NCBI GenBank assembly: GCA_027592155.1
Contig: JAQCKY010000214.1
Location: 1 to 5,375 of the forward strand
Length of the DNA stretch: 5,375 bases
Source of the DNA: Pseudomonadota bacterium
GTDB lineage: Bacteria > Pseudomonadota > Alphaproteobacteria > Rhodospirillales > UBA2165
Reading direction: 5' to 3'
Shown: in pieces, positions 1-5,375 of the stretch
Numbering within the stretch: the first letter of the stretch is position 1
Layout: each line of letters opens with the position of its first letter
Notes under the pieces: model-generated
Database searches by the model: none
What the model saw: only the letters and a program-made list of their open reading frames with translations
Told to the model about the DNA's origin: nothing
Translations under genes and position numbers: made by a program

Positions 1-530
1 TGGATGCCGACCTTGTGGCGCGGGTATTTCCGGGTGGGTTGCGCGACGTTGCCCGACACTTCAATGAATTCATCGATCAGAAGATGATCGACGCTGCGGA
101 AAAGATGGCACTCGCCGATATGCCGGTTCGAGAGCGGATTGCGACACTGGTTCGCCTGCGCCTCGAACTGCTGGCGCCTCACCGGGAAGCGGTCCGCAAG
201 GTTTTGGCCTATCTCACTTTGCCCGGAAACGCGCGTGTGGCGTTGCAGAGTACGCAAGCGACCGTCAGCCGGATGTGGTATGCCGCCGGAGATCGCGCCA
301 CCGACTACAATTATTACACCAAGCGGGGCCTGCTGGCCGGACTCTATTCCGCCACGGTGCTTTATTGGCTGGCCGACGAATCCGAAAATTTTGCGGATAC
401 CTGGAATTTTCTGGACCGCCGCATTGAGAACGTGATGGCGATCCCAAAACTCCAGGGACGCATCCTCAAAGCGGCGTCACGATTGCCGTCGCCGCTTCGG
501 CTTGCGCGCCGTCTCTCAACCGCCCGATAA
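1..530 (+). CDS. COQ9 family protein (ubiquinone biosynthesis), 5'-truncated by window edge
   Basis: The reading frame is open from base 3 to the TAA at 528-530. The upstream codons (D-A-D-L) continue naturally into the family pattern, so the GTG at 15 is probably internal and the true start lies outside the window. The visible part holds the COQ9 C-terminal domain: a helical stretch rich in Arg/Leu, then W-Y-A-A-G-D-R-A-T-D-Y-N-Y-Y-T-K-R, then L-Y-W-L-A-D-E-S and W-x-F-L-D-R-R-I, all characteristic of the family. COQ9 is a TetR-fold lipid-binding protein that in mitochondria presents ubiquinone intermediates to the COQ7 hydroxylase; the bacterial members are assumed to do something similar at the membrane. 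A basic tail rich in R, L and S follows the domain. The gene is convergent with purE and has no functional link to it. Family assignment is firm; the bacterial role is inferred from homologues. Confidence 0.9.
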   Translation, partial: DADLVARVFPGGLRDVARHFNEFIDQKMIDAAEKMALADMPVRERIATLVRLRLELLAPHREAVRKVLAYLTLPGNARVALQSTQATVSRMWYAAGDRATDYNYYTKRGLLAGLYSATVLYWLADESENFADTWNFLDRRIENVMAIPKLQGRILKAASRLPSPLRLARRLSTAR

Positions 531-549
531 AGTGGTGATATGCCAGACG

Positions 550-1038
550 TTATTCCGGTGATTCGGGGACGTTTGCCGTCTGGTCTGCCCGGAATTTGTC
601 CAATGAGTCGCGAATTGTATCGTCGCTGAGCGCCAGGATTGCTGCTGAGAACAGGGCGGCGTTGACGGCGCCCGAGCGGCCGACAGCCAAAGTGCCGACG
701 GGAATGCCGGCCGGCATCTGCACCATGGCGAGGATCGCATCCAGCCCACCCATGACCTTGCCGTCCATCGGCACACCCAAAACAGGAAGCGGTGTCATCG
801 CGGCCGTCGCGCCGGGCAAAGCGGCGGCCATGCCGGCACCGGCGATGATCACCTTGAGACCTCGGTCCCGGGCGGTCGTGGCATATTCGGCGAGCCGGTC
901 CGGCGTGCGGTGTGCGGAGGCAACCTTCACTTCGTTGGCAATGCCCAGTTTGGTGAGTGTCTCGGAGGCGTGGCGCATGGTTTCCCAGTCCGATTGACTG
1001 CCCATGATGATGCCGACGAGAGGGGTTGAGTCTGACAT
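550..1038 (-). CDS. purE: N5-carboxyaminoimidazole ribonucleotide mutase PurE (class I type)
   Basis: PurE converts N5-CAIR to CAIR in cytoplasmic de novo purine synthesis, acting after the PurK carboxylase. The protein has 162 residues, normal for the family. Visible motifs are M-G-S-Q-S-D-W (12-18, phosphate/ribotide binding), S-A-H-R-T-P (41-46, with H43 matching E. coli His45), the I-I-A-G-A-G loop (64-69), and I-V/A-M-V-Q-M-P...G-I-P-V-G-T-L-A-V-G (103-120). The loop that usually reads G-G-A-A-H-L-P-G reads G-M-A-A-A-L-P-G (69-76), so the equivalent of E. coli His75 is Ala73. I chose the ATG at 1038 because family members begin a few residues before P-L-V-G-I-I-M-G-S. An in-frame GTG at 1056 would add six residues and has no clear ribosome binding site. 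purK, commonly the next gene, is absent: the downstream neighbour is the convergent COQ9 gene, 19 bp away. Confidence 0.93.
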   Translation of the reverse strand: MSDSTPLVGIIMGSQSDWETMRHASETLTKLGIANEVKVASAHRTPDRLAEYATTARDRGLKVIIAGAGMAAALPGATAAMTPLPVLGVPMDGKVMGGLDAILAMVQMPAGIPVGTLAVGRSGAVNAALFSAAILALSDDTIRDSLDKFRADQTANVPESPE

Positions 1039-1079
1039 GGTTCGAGGAATTCCCACTTAGGTAGTTTGCCCAAGCGCCT

Positions 1080-1107
1080 ACTATAGATGGAGGGTTATCG
1101 CGTGCAA
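1080..1107 (-). promoter_or_regulatory. candidate sigma-70 promoter of purE
   Basis: Read on the minus strand, TTGCAC (1107-1102) and TATAGT (1085-1080) are separated by 16 bp. The -10 hexamer differs from consensus at one base; the -35 keeps the TTG core. Transcription would start near 1073, giving a leader of about 35 nt before the purE ATG at 1038 and keeping the alternative GTG at 1056 inside the transcript. The position in the divergent spacer supports the call. This is motif reading only. Confidence 0.4.
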
Positions 1108-1166
1108 GCGAAGGTGGGAATTTTGTGCTAAACTGACAGAACTTTCTGACGGGAGACGCTGAAACC

Positions 1167-1895
1167 ATGGCCGACAGCCCCTCTGTCTCGGAAATCCATC
1201 CGACCACGGCAATCGATTCGCACGGACAACGGCGCCAGCCCGACGGGTGCAAACGGGGAGAGGGAAAGCCGGTATTTCCTCAACCCCGGGAACGAACGCC
1301 CCGCCAGATTTCCGATGTGGCATCGGTTTTGGGAATTCCGGCCGCGGAAATGACTCCCAGACTGCATGAAGCAATGACGATTTTGTTCAATGACTATGAT
1401 CGGGTCCGTTGGGATCTGCAGATTAGCGAGCAGCATGCCTTCCGGTTGGCGCAAGAGGCCGATGAGCATTCTGTCCTGCCCATTCTTAATCGCCGCGCGT
1501 TCATCCGGGAAGTTCACCGGGTCATTGATTACATTCGGGCGGAGGAGCGCTTCAGTTGTTTGCTTTATATTTGCCTGTCTGATGCCCTTGATATCAAGGG
1601 GACACAGGGCTTGGCCGCCTTTGAGGAATTTTTGAAGAGTTCTTGGGGATTGATCCGGGAGCAACTCGAAGAGATTGATATCATCGGGCTTATCGATCCC
1701 GCGGATTTCGCCATCCTCCTCAATATGCTCACGCGCGAGCAAGCGGCCGCCAAAGGACGACAGATCGCCGAAGCTCTTTCCGCCAGCGCCATAACCACGA
1801 CATGGGCGGTATTGCCGGTCGATCCGAAAGTCGATGCCGAAGATCTGTTGTACGCCGTGGAAGGAGAAACCCGCCGCCCTGACTCTACGCAATAA
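1167..1895 (+). CDS. degenerate GGDEF-domain protein (predicted catalytically inactive)
   Basis: This 242-residue soluble protein has a low-complexity, charged N-terminus (1-45) and a helical segment (about 62-98). A region with the GGDEF fold follows (about 99-232). It keeps the family's opening, L-P-I-L-N-R-R-A-F-I-R-E-V (104-116), and the strand L-L-Y-I (132-135). The active residues are gone. In a gapless alignment to the usual DLDDFKxINDxxGH segment, it reads C-L-S-D-A-L-D-I-K-G-T-Q-G-L (136-149). The GGDEF hairpin itself is D-P-A-D-F (177-181), followed by the typical A-I-L-L. It should therefore neither make nor bind c-di-GMP in the usual way, and may instead be a protein-interaction or regulatory module. 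No membrane segment or receiver domain is seen. A GGGAG (1151-1155) lies 11 bp before the ATG. The gene diverges from purE and its stop overlaps the stop of the downstream minus-strand ydcH-like gene by 11 bp. The fold call is by eye; the partner and role are unknown. Confidence 0.75.
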   Translation: MADSPSVSEIHPTTAIDSHGQRRQPDGCKRGEGKPVFPQPRERTPRQISDVASVLGIPAAEMTPRLHEAMTILFNDYDRVRWDLQISEQHAFRLAQEADEHSVLPILNRRAFIREVHRVIDYIRAEERFSCLLYICLSDALDIKGTQGLAAFEEFLKSSWGLIREQLEEIDIIGLIDPADFAILLNMLTREQAAAKGRQIAEALSASAITTTWAVLPVDPKVDAEDLLYAVEGETRRPDSTQ

Positions 1896-2088
1896 TATCC
1901 GGAAAGCTTGCGTCTTCGAGATATGAAATTTGATCCTTCAGGGCCAACTTTTGTTTCTTGAGACGTTGGGCCTTGAGCTGGTCGTGAACCGGGGTCTCGG
2001 TGAGACACGTTAATTCTTCATCGAGCTCGCGATGCCGGTCTCTCAGTTCCTCGATACGTTCTCTCGTCAGTTTATCATCACCCATCAT
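1885..2088 (-). CDS. DUF465 (YdcH-like) small coiled-coil protein
   Basis: This is a 67-residue, highly charged protein. The pattern R-I-E-E-L-R-D-R-H-R-E-L-D-E-E-L (about 10-25), a short turn, then L-K-K-Q-K-L-A-L-K-D-Q-I-S-Y-L-E (about 43-58) is the DUF465/YdcH signature: two amphipathic helices forming a small helical hairpin or coiled coil. The C-terminal P-D-I-I-A ends at the TAG at 1885-1887. The function of the family is not established. I chose the tandem ATGs at 2088/2085 because relatives begin just before (D)DDKL. A longer reading from a TTG at 2124 adds 12 residues that look nothing like the family. There is no strong Shine-Dalgarno sequence for any of these starts. It is convergent with the degenerate GGDEF gene (11-bp overlap) and divergent from pfkA. 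Confidence 0.85.
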   Translation of the reverse strand: MMGDDKLTRERIEELRDRHRELDEELTCLTETPVHDQLKAQRLKKQKLALKDQISYLEDASFPDIIA

Positions 2089-2146
2089 GCGAGACGCTTG
2101 ACCGTTTCGCCGACATAATAGCAACTCTAGATAAATTTCGAATCAT

Positions 2147-2161
2147 TTGTGTGGCACACAA
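2147..2161. promoter_or_regulatory. 15-bp perfect palindrome in the ydcH/pfkA divergent spacer, candidate operator
   Basis: TTGTGTG-G-CACACAA is an inverted repeat with 7-bp arms and a single central base. It sits 34 bp before the pfkA ATG and 58 bp before the ydcH-like ATG. A second, wider inverted pair surrounds it: ATTTGT (2145-2150) and ACAAAT (2164-2169). The size, symmetry and placement fit a dimeric repressor or activator site for one or both genes. No matching regulator gene is in the window and I cannot name the factor. No convincing -35/-10 pair was found on either strand here. Confidence 0.45.
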
Positions 2162-2195
2162 TAACAAATAACGGACCATTTGATGAGTACACGAC

Positions 2196-3275
2196 ATGAG
2201 TGATGAACAACCGAATAAGACGATTGGCGTATTAACCAGCGGCGGAGACTGCGCAGGTCTCAACGCCGTCATTCGCGCCGTCGTACAGCGGGCCGGAAAT
2301 ACCTACGGCTGGCGCGTGTTGGGCATCCACGATGGTACCCATGGCCTCTTACGGCGTCTCGTCGAATATGAAGAACTCGGCCTGCAGCTTTTCACCGGTA
2401 ACATTCTGCGCATGGGCGGGACCATCCTCGGCACCGTCAATAAAGGCAACCCCTTTGCCTTTGACATGCCCGACGGGACTATTGAAGACCGATCCGAGGC
2501 CTTTATCGATGGCTGTCACGAGTTGGGAATCTCGGGCCTTATCGGGATCGGTGGTGACGGCAGCCTCGCGATTCTCCATAAGCTGACCGATGGCAAAGGC
2601 ATCGATTTCATCGGTGTGCCTAAGACCATCGATAACGACGTTCCCCTGACCGAATTCTCGGTTGGATTTTCAACCGCCGTGAACAGCGCCGTTGACGCCC
2701 TGGACCGTCTGCAGCCGACGGCCGCCAGCCATGACCGGGTTATGATCCTGGAGGTCATGGGCCGTGACGCGGGGCATATTGCGCTCAACGCCGGTATCGC
2801 CGGCGGTGCGGATGTGATCTTGATTCCCGAAATTCCATTTAATGTGGATGTCATCGCCAAAAAATTGGCGTCTCTGGCCGATCTCGGCCGCCATCACGCC
2901 TTGATCATCTGCGCCGAAGCAGCGCGGCCCAAGGACGGGGACAGCGTAATGAAGGGGGGCAATTACGGCGGTATCGGACAACTCCTGTCCGATCAGATTG
3001 CCGCCGCAACCGGCGCGGAGACACGCGTAACCGTGCTGGGCCATATCCAGCGGGGCGGCATACCCTGCAGCCAGGATAGGATCATTGCGTCGGCTTTCGG
3101 TGTGCACGCGACTGATTTGCTGGCCAAAGGGGCCGGCGGGCGCATGGTTGCCTGGCAGCATCGACAGGTCGTCGATCTTCCTATTGCCGACATTGCCGGT
3201 CGCACACGCTGCGTTGACGTCAAGGATACCCTGGTCGCCACCGCGCGCGGACTGGGGATAAGCTTCGGCGACTAA
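2196..3275 (+). CDS. pfkA: 6-phosphofructokinase, group III (PPi-PFK-like family), predicted ATP-dependent
   Basis: This enzyme phosphorylates fructose 6-phosphate to fructose 1,6-bisphosphate in cytoplasmic glycolysis. The 359 residues match the 340-400 expected for this subgroup. Motifs seen: G-V-L-T-S-G-G-D-C-A-G-L-N (11-23, nucleotide loop), G-G-T-I-L-G-T (74-80), G-G-D-G-S (119-123), P-K-T-I-D-N-D (142-148, with D146 as the probable catalytic base), M-G-R-D-A-G (188-193), and V-L-G-H-I-Q-R-G-G (280-288). The two selectivity positions are Gly122 (E. coli Gly104, favouring ATP) and Lys143 (E. coli Gly124, Lys in group III and in PPi enzymes). Known family logic makes ATP the likelier donor, but relatives include PPi-dependent enzymes. 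The ATG at 2196 follows no clear Shine-Dalgarno sequence; the start is supported by the distance to the first motif. Four bases separate its stop from the next gene, so the two probably form an operon. Confidence 0.95.
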   Translation: MSDEQPNKTIGVLTSGGDCAGLNAVIRAVVQRAGNTYGWRVLGIHDGTHGLLRRLVEYEELGLQLFTGNILRMGGTILGTVNKGNPFAFDMPDGTIEDRSEAFIDGCHELGISGLIGIGGDGSLAILHKLTDGKGIDFIGVPKTIDNDVPLTEFSVGFSTAVNSAVDALDRLQPTAASHDRVMILEVMGRDAGHIALNAGIAGGADVILIPEIPFNVDVIAKKLASLADLGRHHALIICAEAARPKDGDSVMKGGNYGGIGQLLSDQIAAATGAETRVTVLGHIQRGGIPCSQDRIIASAFGVHATDLLAKGAGGRMVAWQHRQVVDLPIADIAGRTRCVDVKDTLVATARGLGISFGD

Positions 3276-3279
3276 GCCC

Positions 3280-3849
3280 ATGACAGGTGATCCCGTGACC
3301 AAACCTAAATTTCCCGACAATCCGTTTTGGGATTTTTCTCTCGCCGTCTATGGCCAGGAGGGGGTTGCACCGGCCTGTCTTCGCTTGCAGGAACGCAATG
3401 CCGCCGACGTCAATATTCTATTGTTCATCTGCTGGTGGTGTGGGGCGGGCCGGGGGCGGCTTGAAGGAGCCGCTTTCCAGATCCTCTCGGACAATGTTGA
3501 CGATTGGCATCAGAGCTATGTGCGCTCCAAGCGTGGCCTAAGAACTCAGCTGAAAGAAAATATTAGCGAATCGAAAAGCGATTCGGTAACCCCCTTCGTG
3601 GAAGCACTTCGCCACCAAATCAAAACGAGCGAACTCTTCGCCGAGCAAACGGAACAATTGATGCTCTACCGGCTCAGTGAAACGTTGCCGGCTGGTGAGG
3701 TATCATCCCCAAGTGATGATTCGCGGGAAAGTGCCAAATTTTACATTGCGTCTTTGGGTAATATCTGGGCCGTGGAGGATGAGAGCGATTTCTCAAATTT
3801 GGTTTCCGCGGCGGAAGGATGGGAAATCTCGGGCGATCTGAAAATTTAA
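3280..3849 (+). CDS. TIGR02444/DUF2390 family protein of unknown function
   Basis: This is a 189-residue soluble protein. The N-terminal half carries the family pattern: N-P-F-W-D-F-S-L-A-V-Y-G (14-25), V-A-P-A-C-L-R-L-Q-E-R (29-39), then A-D-V-N-I-L-L-F-I-C-W-W (42-53). A tryptophan-containing segment (W76) and an R-x-x-R-x-x-L-K type basic stretch (82-92) follow. The second half is acidic, serine-rich and poorly recognisable, with base composition visibly more AT-rich than pfkA. No function is established for the family. The ATG at 3280 lies 4 bp after the pfkA stop, which suggests translational coupling. An in-frame GTG at 3295 is an alternative start: AGGTGA (3285-3290) sits just in front of it and the family motif begins shortly after. 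Co-transcription with pfkA is inferred from spacing only. Confidence 0.82.
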   Translation: MTGDPVTKPKFPDNPFWDFSLAVYGQEGVAPACLRLQERNAADVNILLFICWWCGAGRGRLEGAAFQILSDNVDDWHQSYVRSKRGLRTQLKENISESKSDSVTPFVEALRHQIKTSELFAEQTEQLMLYRLSETLPAGEVSSPSDDSRESAKFYIASLGNIWAVEDESDFSNLVSAAEGWEISGDLKI

Positions 3850-3910
3850 ATCAAACAGGGGTAGGAGAATTCACTCAACGGCCTTATCTTATAGAGGATC
3901 AACATTAGAT

Positions 3911-3915
3911 GGAGG
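3911..3915 (+). promoter_or_regulatory. strong Shine-Dalgarno of the 55-codon DUF465 gene
   Basis: GGAGG lies 9 bp before the ATG at 3925 and is the best ribosome binding site in the window. It decides the start of a gene that is otherwise easy to miss. A TATAGA (3890-3895) upstream could be a -10 element, but no matching -35 is seen, so independent transcription is uncertain. Confidence 0.7.
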
Positions 3916-3924
3916 TTCTTGTAG

Positions 3925-4092
3925 ATGGTCGCGGAACGTCGAGTTGAGTCCCTTAAAACCAAACATGTTCATCTAGAAACTGAGCTTGAAACCGAAATTG
4001 AGCGCCCTGCGCCAGACGAAATACGGGTCAAGGCTCTCAAAAGCCAAAAACTTCGAATAAAAGACGAGTTAGCTGCCTTAGACGCTCTTTAG
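3925..4092 (+). CDS. second DUF465-type small coiled-coil protein (55 aa)
   Basis: The frame from ATG 3925 to TAG 4090-4092 encodes 55 residues. The order is R-V-E-S-L-K-T-K-H-V-H-L-E (6-18), an acidic run to I-E-R-P-A-P-D-E (25-32), then V-K-A-L-K-S-Q-K-L-R-I-K-D-E-L (35-49). This is the two-helix DUF465 layout in which the second helix carries the hallmark L-K-x-x-K-L-x-x-K-D-E/Q. It shares that second-helix pattern with the DUF465 gene at 1885-2088 but is shorter and clearly diverged. It is soluble and highly charged, with no signal or membrane segment. The function is not known. The GGAGG site supports expression. It lies 75 bp after the DUF2390 gene, in the same direction, so it may be read through from the pfkA unit or from its own promoter. 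It is convergent with the acyl-CoA synthetase gene. Confidence 0.85.
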   Translation: MVAERRVESLKTKHVHLETELETEIERPAPDEIRVKALKSQKLRIKDELAALDAL

Positions 4093-4116
4093 CGCTCTAA
4101 CGTAAATCTTCGCGCT

Positions 4117-4142
4117 TTCGATCGACCGGAAGATCGATCGAA
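4117..4142. repeat. hairpin between convergent genes, possible bidirectional terminator
   Basis: TTCGATCGA (4117-4125) and TCGATCGAA (4134-4142) form a perfect 9-bp stem around an 8-nt loop (CCGGAAGA). It lies 24 bp after the second DUF465 stop and 29 bp beyond the acyl-CoA synthetase stop, where a shared terminator would be expected. There is no T-run on either side, so it is not a canonical intrinsic terminator. Each arm also contains the self-palindrome TCGATCGA, so the element can equally be read as a direct repeat. Confidence 0.4.
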
Positions 4143-4171
4143 CCGGACAGGTCTGTATCCCGGCGACGCCG

Positions 4172-5375
4172 CTATAAATTTTCGGCGCGTTCCCGTAAGA
4201 CGAACTTTTGTATTTTGCCTGTGGATGTTTTCGGTACCGGGCCGAAGACAACGGTCTGTGGGCATTTGAAGTGCGCCAGGTTTTCTCGGCAAAATTCGAT
4301 GATCTCAGCCTCGGTTGTCCCGGCATTCTCGTCGGATAGTTCGATGAATGCGCAGGGCGTTTCTCCCCATTTTTCATCCGATTTGGCGACCACCGCCGCC
4401 GTGATGACATTGGGGTGCCGGTAGAGCGCATCTTCGACTTCGATCGAGGAAATATTTTCGCCGCCCGAAATAATGATGTCCTTCGACCGGTCCTTGATTT
4501 CCACATAACCGTCCGCATGCATGACCGCGAGATCGCCACTGTGGAACCACCCCCCTGAAAAGGCCTCTTCGGTTGCCTTGGGGTTTTTGAGGTATCCTTT
4601 CATCACATTGCTGCCGCGAAACATGACCTCCCCGATGGTTTCGCCGTCCGCCGGTGTCGGCTCCATGGTTTCCGGATCGAGAACGGTCAAATTTTGCAGC
4701 ACGGTATATTCGACACCTTGGCGCGACTTAAGACGGGCTTTGGCTTCGGCGGATTGATCATCCCACTCGGGTTTCCAGGCGCATACGGTTGCGGGACCAT
4801 AGGTTTCGGTCAGACCGTAGACATGGGTGACGTGAAACCCGTGGCGTTCCATACCTTCGAGAATAGCGGCCGGAGGCGCGGCACCGGCGGTCATGACCTC
4901 AATGATTTGGGGCAAAGGTTTCCTCTCTTCGTCTTTGGCATTGACGATCATGCCCAGAACGATGGGCGCGCCACAGAGATGATCAACATCATGCGCGGCT
5001 ATGGCCTCATAGATATTTCCGGCTGTGACGCTGCGCAGGCAAACGTTGGTGCCGGCCATCGCCGCGATAACCCAGGGAAAGCACCAGCCGTTGCAATGGA
5101 ACATCGGCAGGGTCCAGAGGTAAACCGGGTGGTGCGTCATATTCCAGGCGAAAATATCGCCGATCGTGTTGAGGTAAGCGCCCCGGTGGTGATAGACCAC
5201 GCCTTTCGGGTTGCCGGTCGTGCCCGAGGTATAGTTGAGGGATATGGCCCGCCATTCGTCATCCGGCAGTGACCATTCATAGGCCGGATTGCCATCGGCG
5301 ATGAAGGCCTCGTAATCGATATCTCCCAGCAATTCTCCTTCCGGCGCCAAGACGTCATCGATGTCGATGACCAAC
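4172..5375 (-). CDS. fatty-acyl-CoA synthetase (AMP-binding, ANL superfamily), C-terminal 400 residues
   Basis: The enzyme activates a carboxylic acid with ATP to an acyl-adenylate and transfers it to CoA. The gene enters from the right edge; about 140 N-terminal residues of a typical 540 are missing, and the frame is open to the window end. Counting from the first complete codon, the adenylation motifs are in order: A3 Y-T-S-G-T-T-G-N-P-K-G (48-58), A5 Y-G-L-T-E-T-Y-G-P-A (186-195), A7 H-S-G-D (278-281), hinge/A8 D-R-S-K-D-I-I-I-S-G-G-E-N (295-307), and A10 P-K-T-S-T-G-K (381-387, with K387 as the catalytic lysine). All catalytic residues visible are intact. The segment W-T-L-P-M-F-H-C-N-G-W (87-97) resembles the medium/long-chain subgroup related to Thermus LC-FACS and plant acyl-activating enzymes. 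Chain length cannot be read from the sequence. The gene ends with TAG at 4172-4174 and is convergent with the second DUF465 gene. Confidence 0.93.
   Translation of the reverse strand, partial: LVIDIDDVLAPEGELLGDIDYEAFIADGNPAYEWSLPDDEWRAISLNYTSGTTGNPKGVVYHHRGAYLNTIGDIFAWNMTHHPVYLWTLPMFHCNGWCFPWVIAAMAGTNVCLRSVTAGNIYEAIAAHDVDHLCGAPIVLGMIVNAKDEERKPLPQIIEVMTAGAAPPAAILEGMERHGFHVTHVYGLTETYGPATVCAWKPEWDDQSAEAKARLKSRQGVEYTVLQNLTVLDPETMEPTPADGETIGEVMFRGSNVMKGYLKNPKATEEAFSGGWFHSGDLAVMHADGYVEIKDRSKDIIISGGENISSIEVEDALYRHPNVITAAVVAKSDEKWGETPCAFIELSDENAGTTEAEIIEFCRENLAHFKCPQTVVFGPVPKTSTGKIQKFVLRERAENL

Noticed and set aside
531..549. Terminator between COQ9 and purE
   Set aside because: The 19-bp gap contains no inverted repeat or T-run.
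362..1252. 296-codon open frame on the minus strand spanning purE and the end of COQ9
   Set aside because: It is out of frame with purE, its product is a low-complexity Arg/Gly/His-rich sequence, and it lies over two well-recognised genes. It is a shadow frame of GC-rich coding DNA.
1128..1892. 254-codon minus-strand open frame opposite the degenerate GGDEF gene
   Set aside because: Because the GGDEF copy is degenerate I considered whether the antisense frame was the real gene. The sense frame has an intact GGDEF-fold pattern and a ribosome binding site, while the antisense product shows no recognisable motif.
2151..2165. TGGCAC in the pfkA spacer as a sigma-54 -24 element
   Set aside because: No TTGC/TTGCA -12 element follows at the required spacing, and the TGGCAC is fully explained by the palindrome.
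2183..2203. Six-codon ATG frame overlapping the pfkA start, as a leader peptide
   Set aside because: It has no convincing ribosome binding site and no attenuator-like hairpin or regulatory codon run; too short to support.
2670..3320. 216-codon minus-strand frame opposite pfkA
   Set aside because: It lies entirely opposite strongly conserved PFK motifs and has no family signature.
3567..3585. 7-bp stem, 5-nt loop hairpin (CGAATCG/CGATTCG)
   Set aside because: It is inside the DUF2390 coding frame, with no T-run or gene boundary nearby; most likely chance.
4694..5272. 192-codon plus-strand frame opposite the acyl-CoA synthetase
   Set aside because: It is antisense to intact adenylation motifs; the product shows only mirrored composition.

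Overview
The window looks like core chromosome of an alphaproteobacterium, probably a Rhodospirillales-type lineage. The main evidence is a COQ9-family ubiquinone-biosynthesis gene (known from alphaproteobacteria and mitochondria), two small DUF465/YdcH-type coiled-coil genes, a TIGR02444/DUF2390 gene, and a group III (PPi-PFK-like) phosphofructokinase. The taxonomic placement is inference from gene content. There are no rRNA or tRNA genes, insertion sequences, CRISPR arrays or phage genes.

Layout from left to right: (1) the 3' part of a COQ9-family gene (+), cut by the window edge. (2) purE (-), tail-to-tail with COQ9 across 19 bp and without purK beside it. (3) A 128-bp divergent spacer with a plausible purE promoter. 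(4) A gene for a protein with a GGDEF-like fold (+) in which the signature and substrate/metal residues are lost. (5) A DUF465 gene (-) whose stop overlaps the end of gene 4 by 11 bp. (6) A 107-bp divergent spacer with a perfect 15-bp palindrome. (7) pfkA (+), followed after 4 bp by (8) a TIGR02444/DUF2390 gene (+). (9) A second DUF465-type gene of only 55 codons (+) with a strong ribosome binding site. (10) A 79-bp convergent spacer with a hairpin. (11) The C-terminal 400 codons of a fatty-acyl-CoA synthetase (-), running off the right edge.

The genes cover unrelated housekeeping tasks: ubiquinone synthesis, purine synthesis, glycolysis and acyl-CoA activation. Only pfkA and the DUF2390 gene are clearly arranged as a transcription unit. 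I see no new multi-gene system. The points most worth following up are the degenerate GGDEF protein, the PurE with an altered active-site loop and no adjacent purK, the palindrome between ydcH and pfkA, and the two DUF465 paralogues flanking the pfkA unit.
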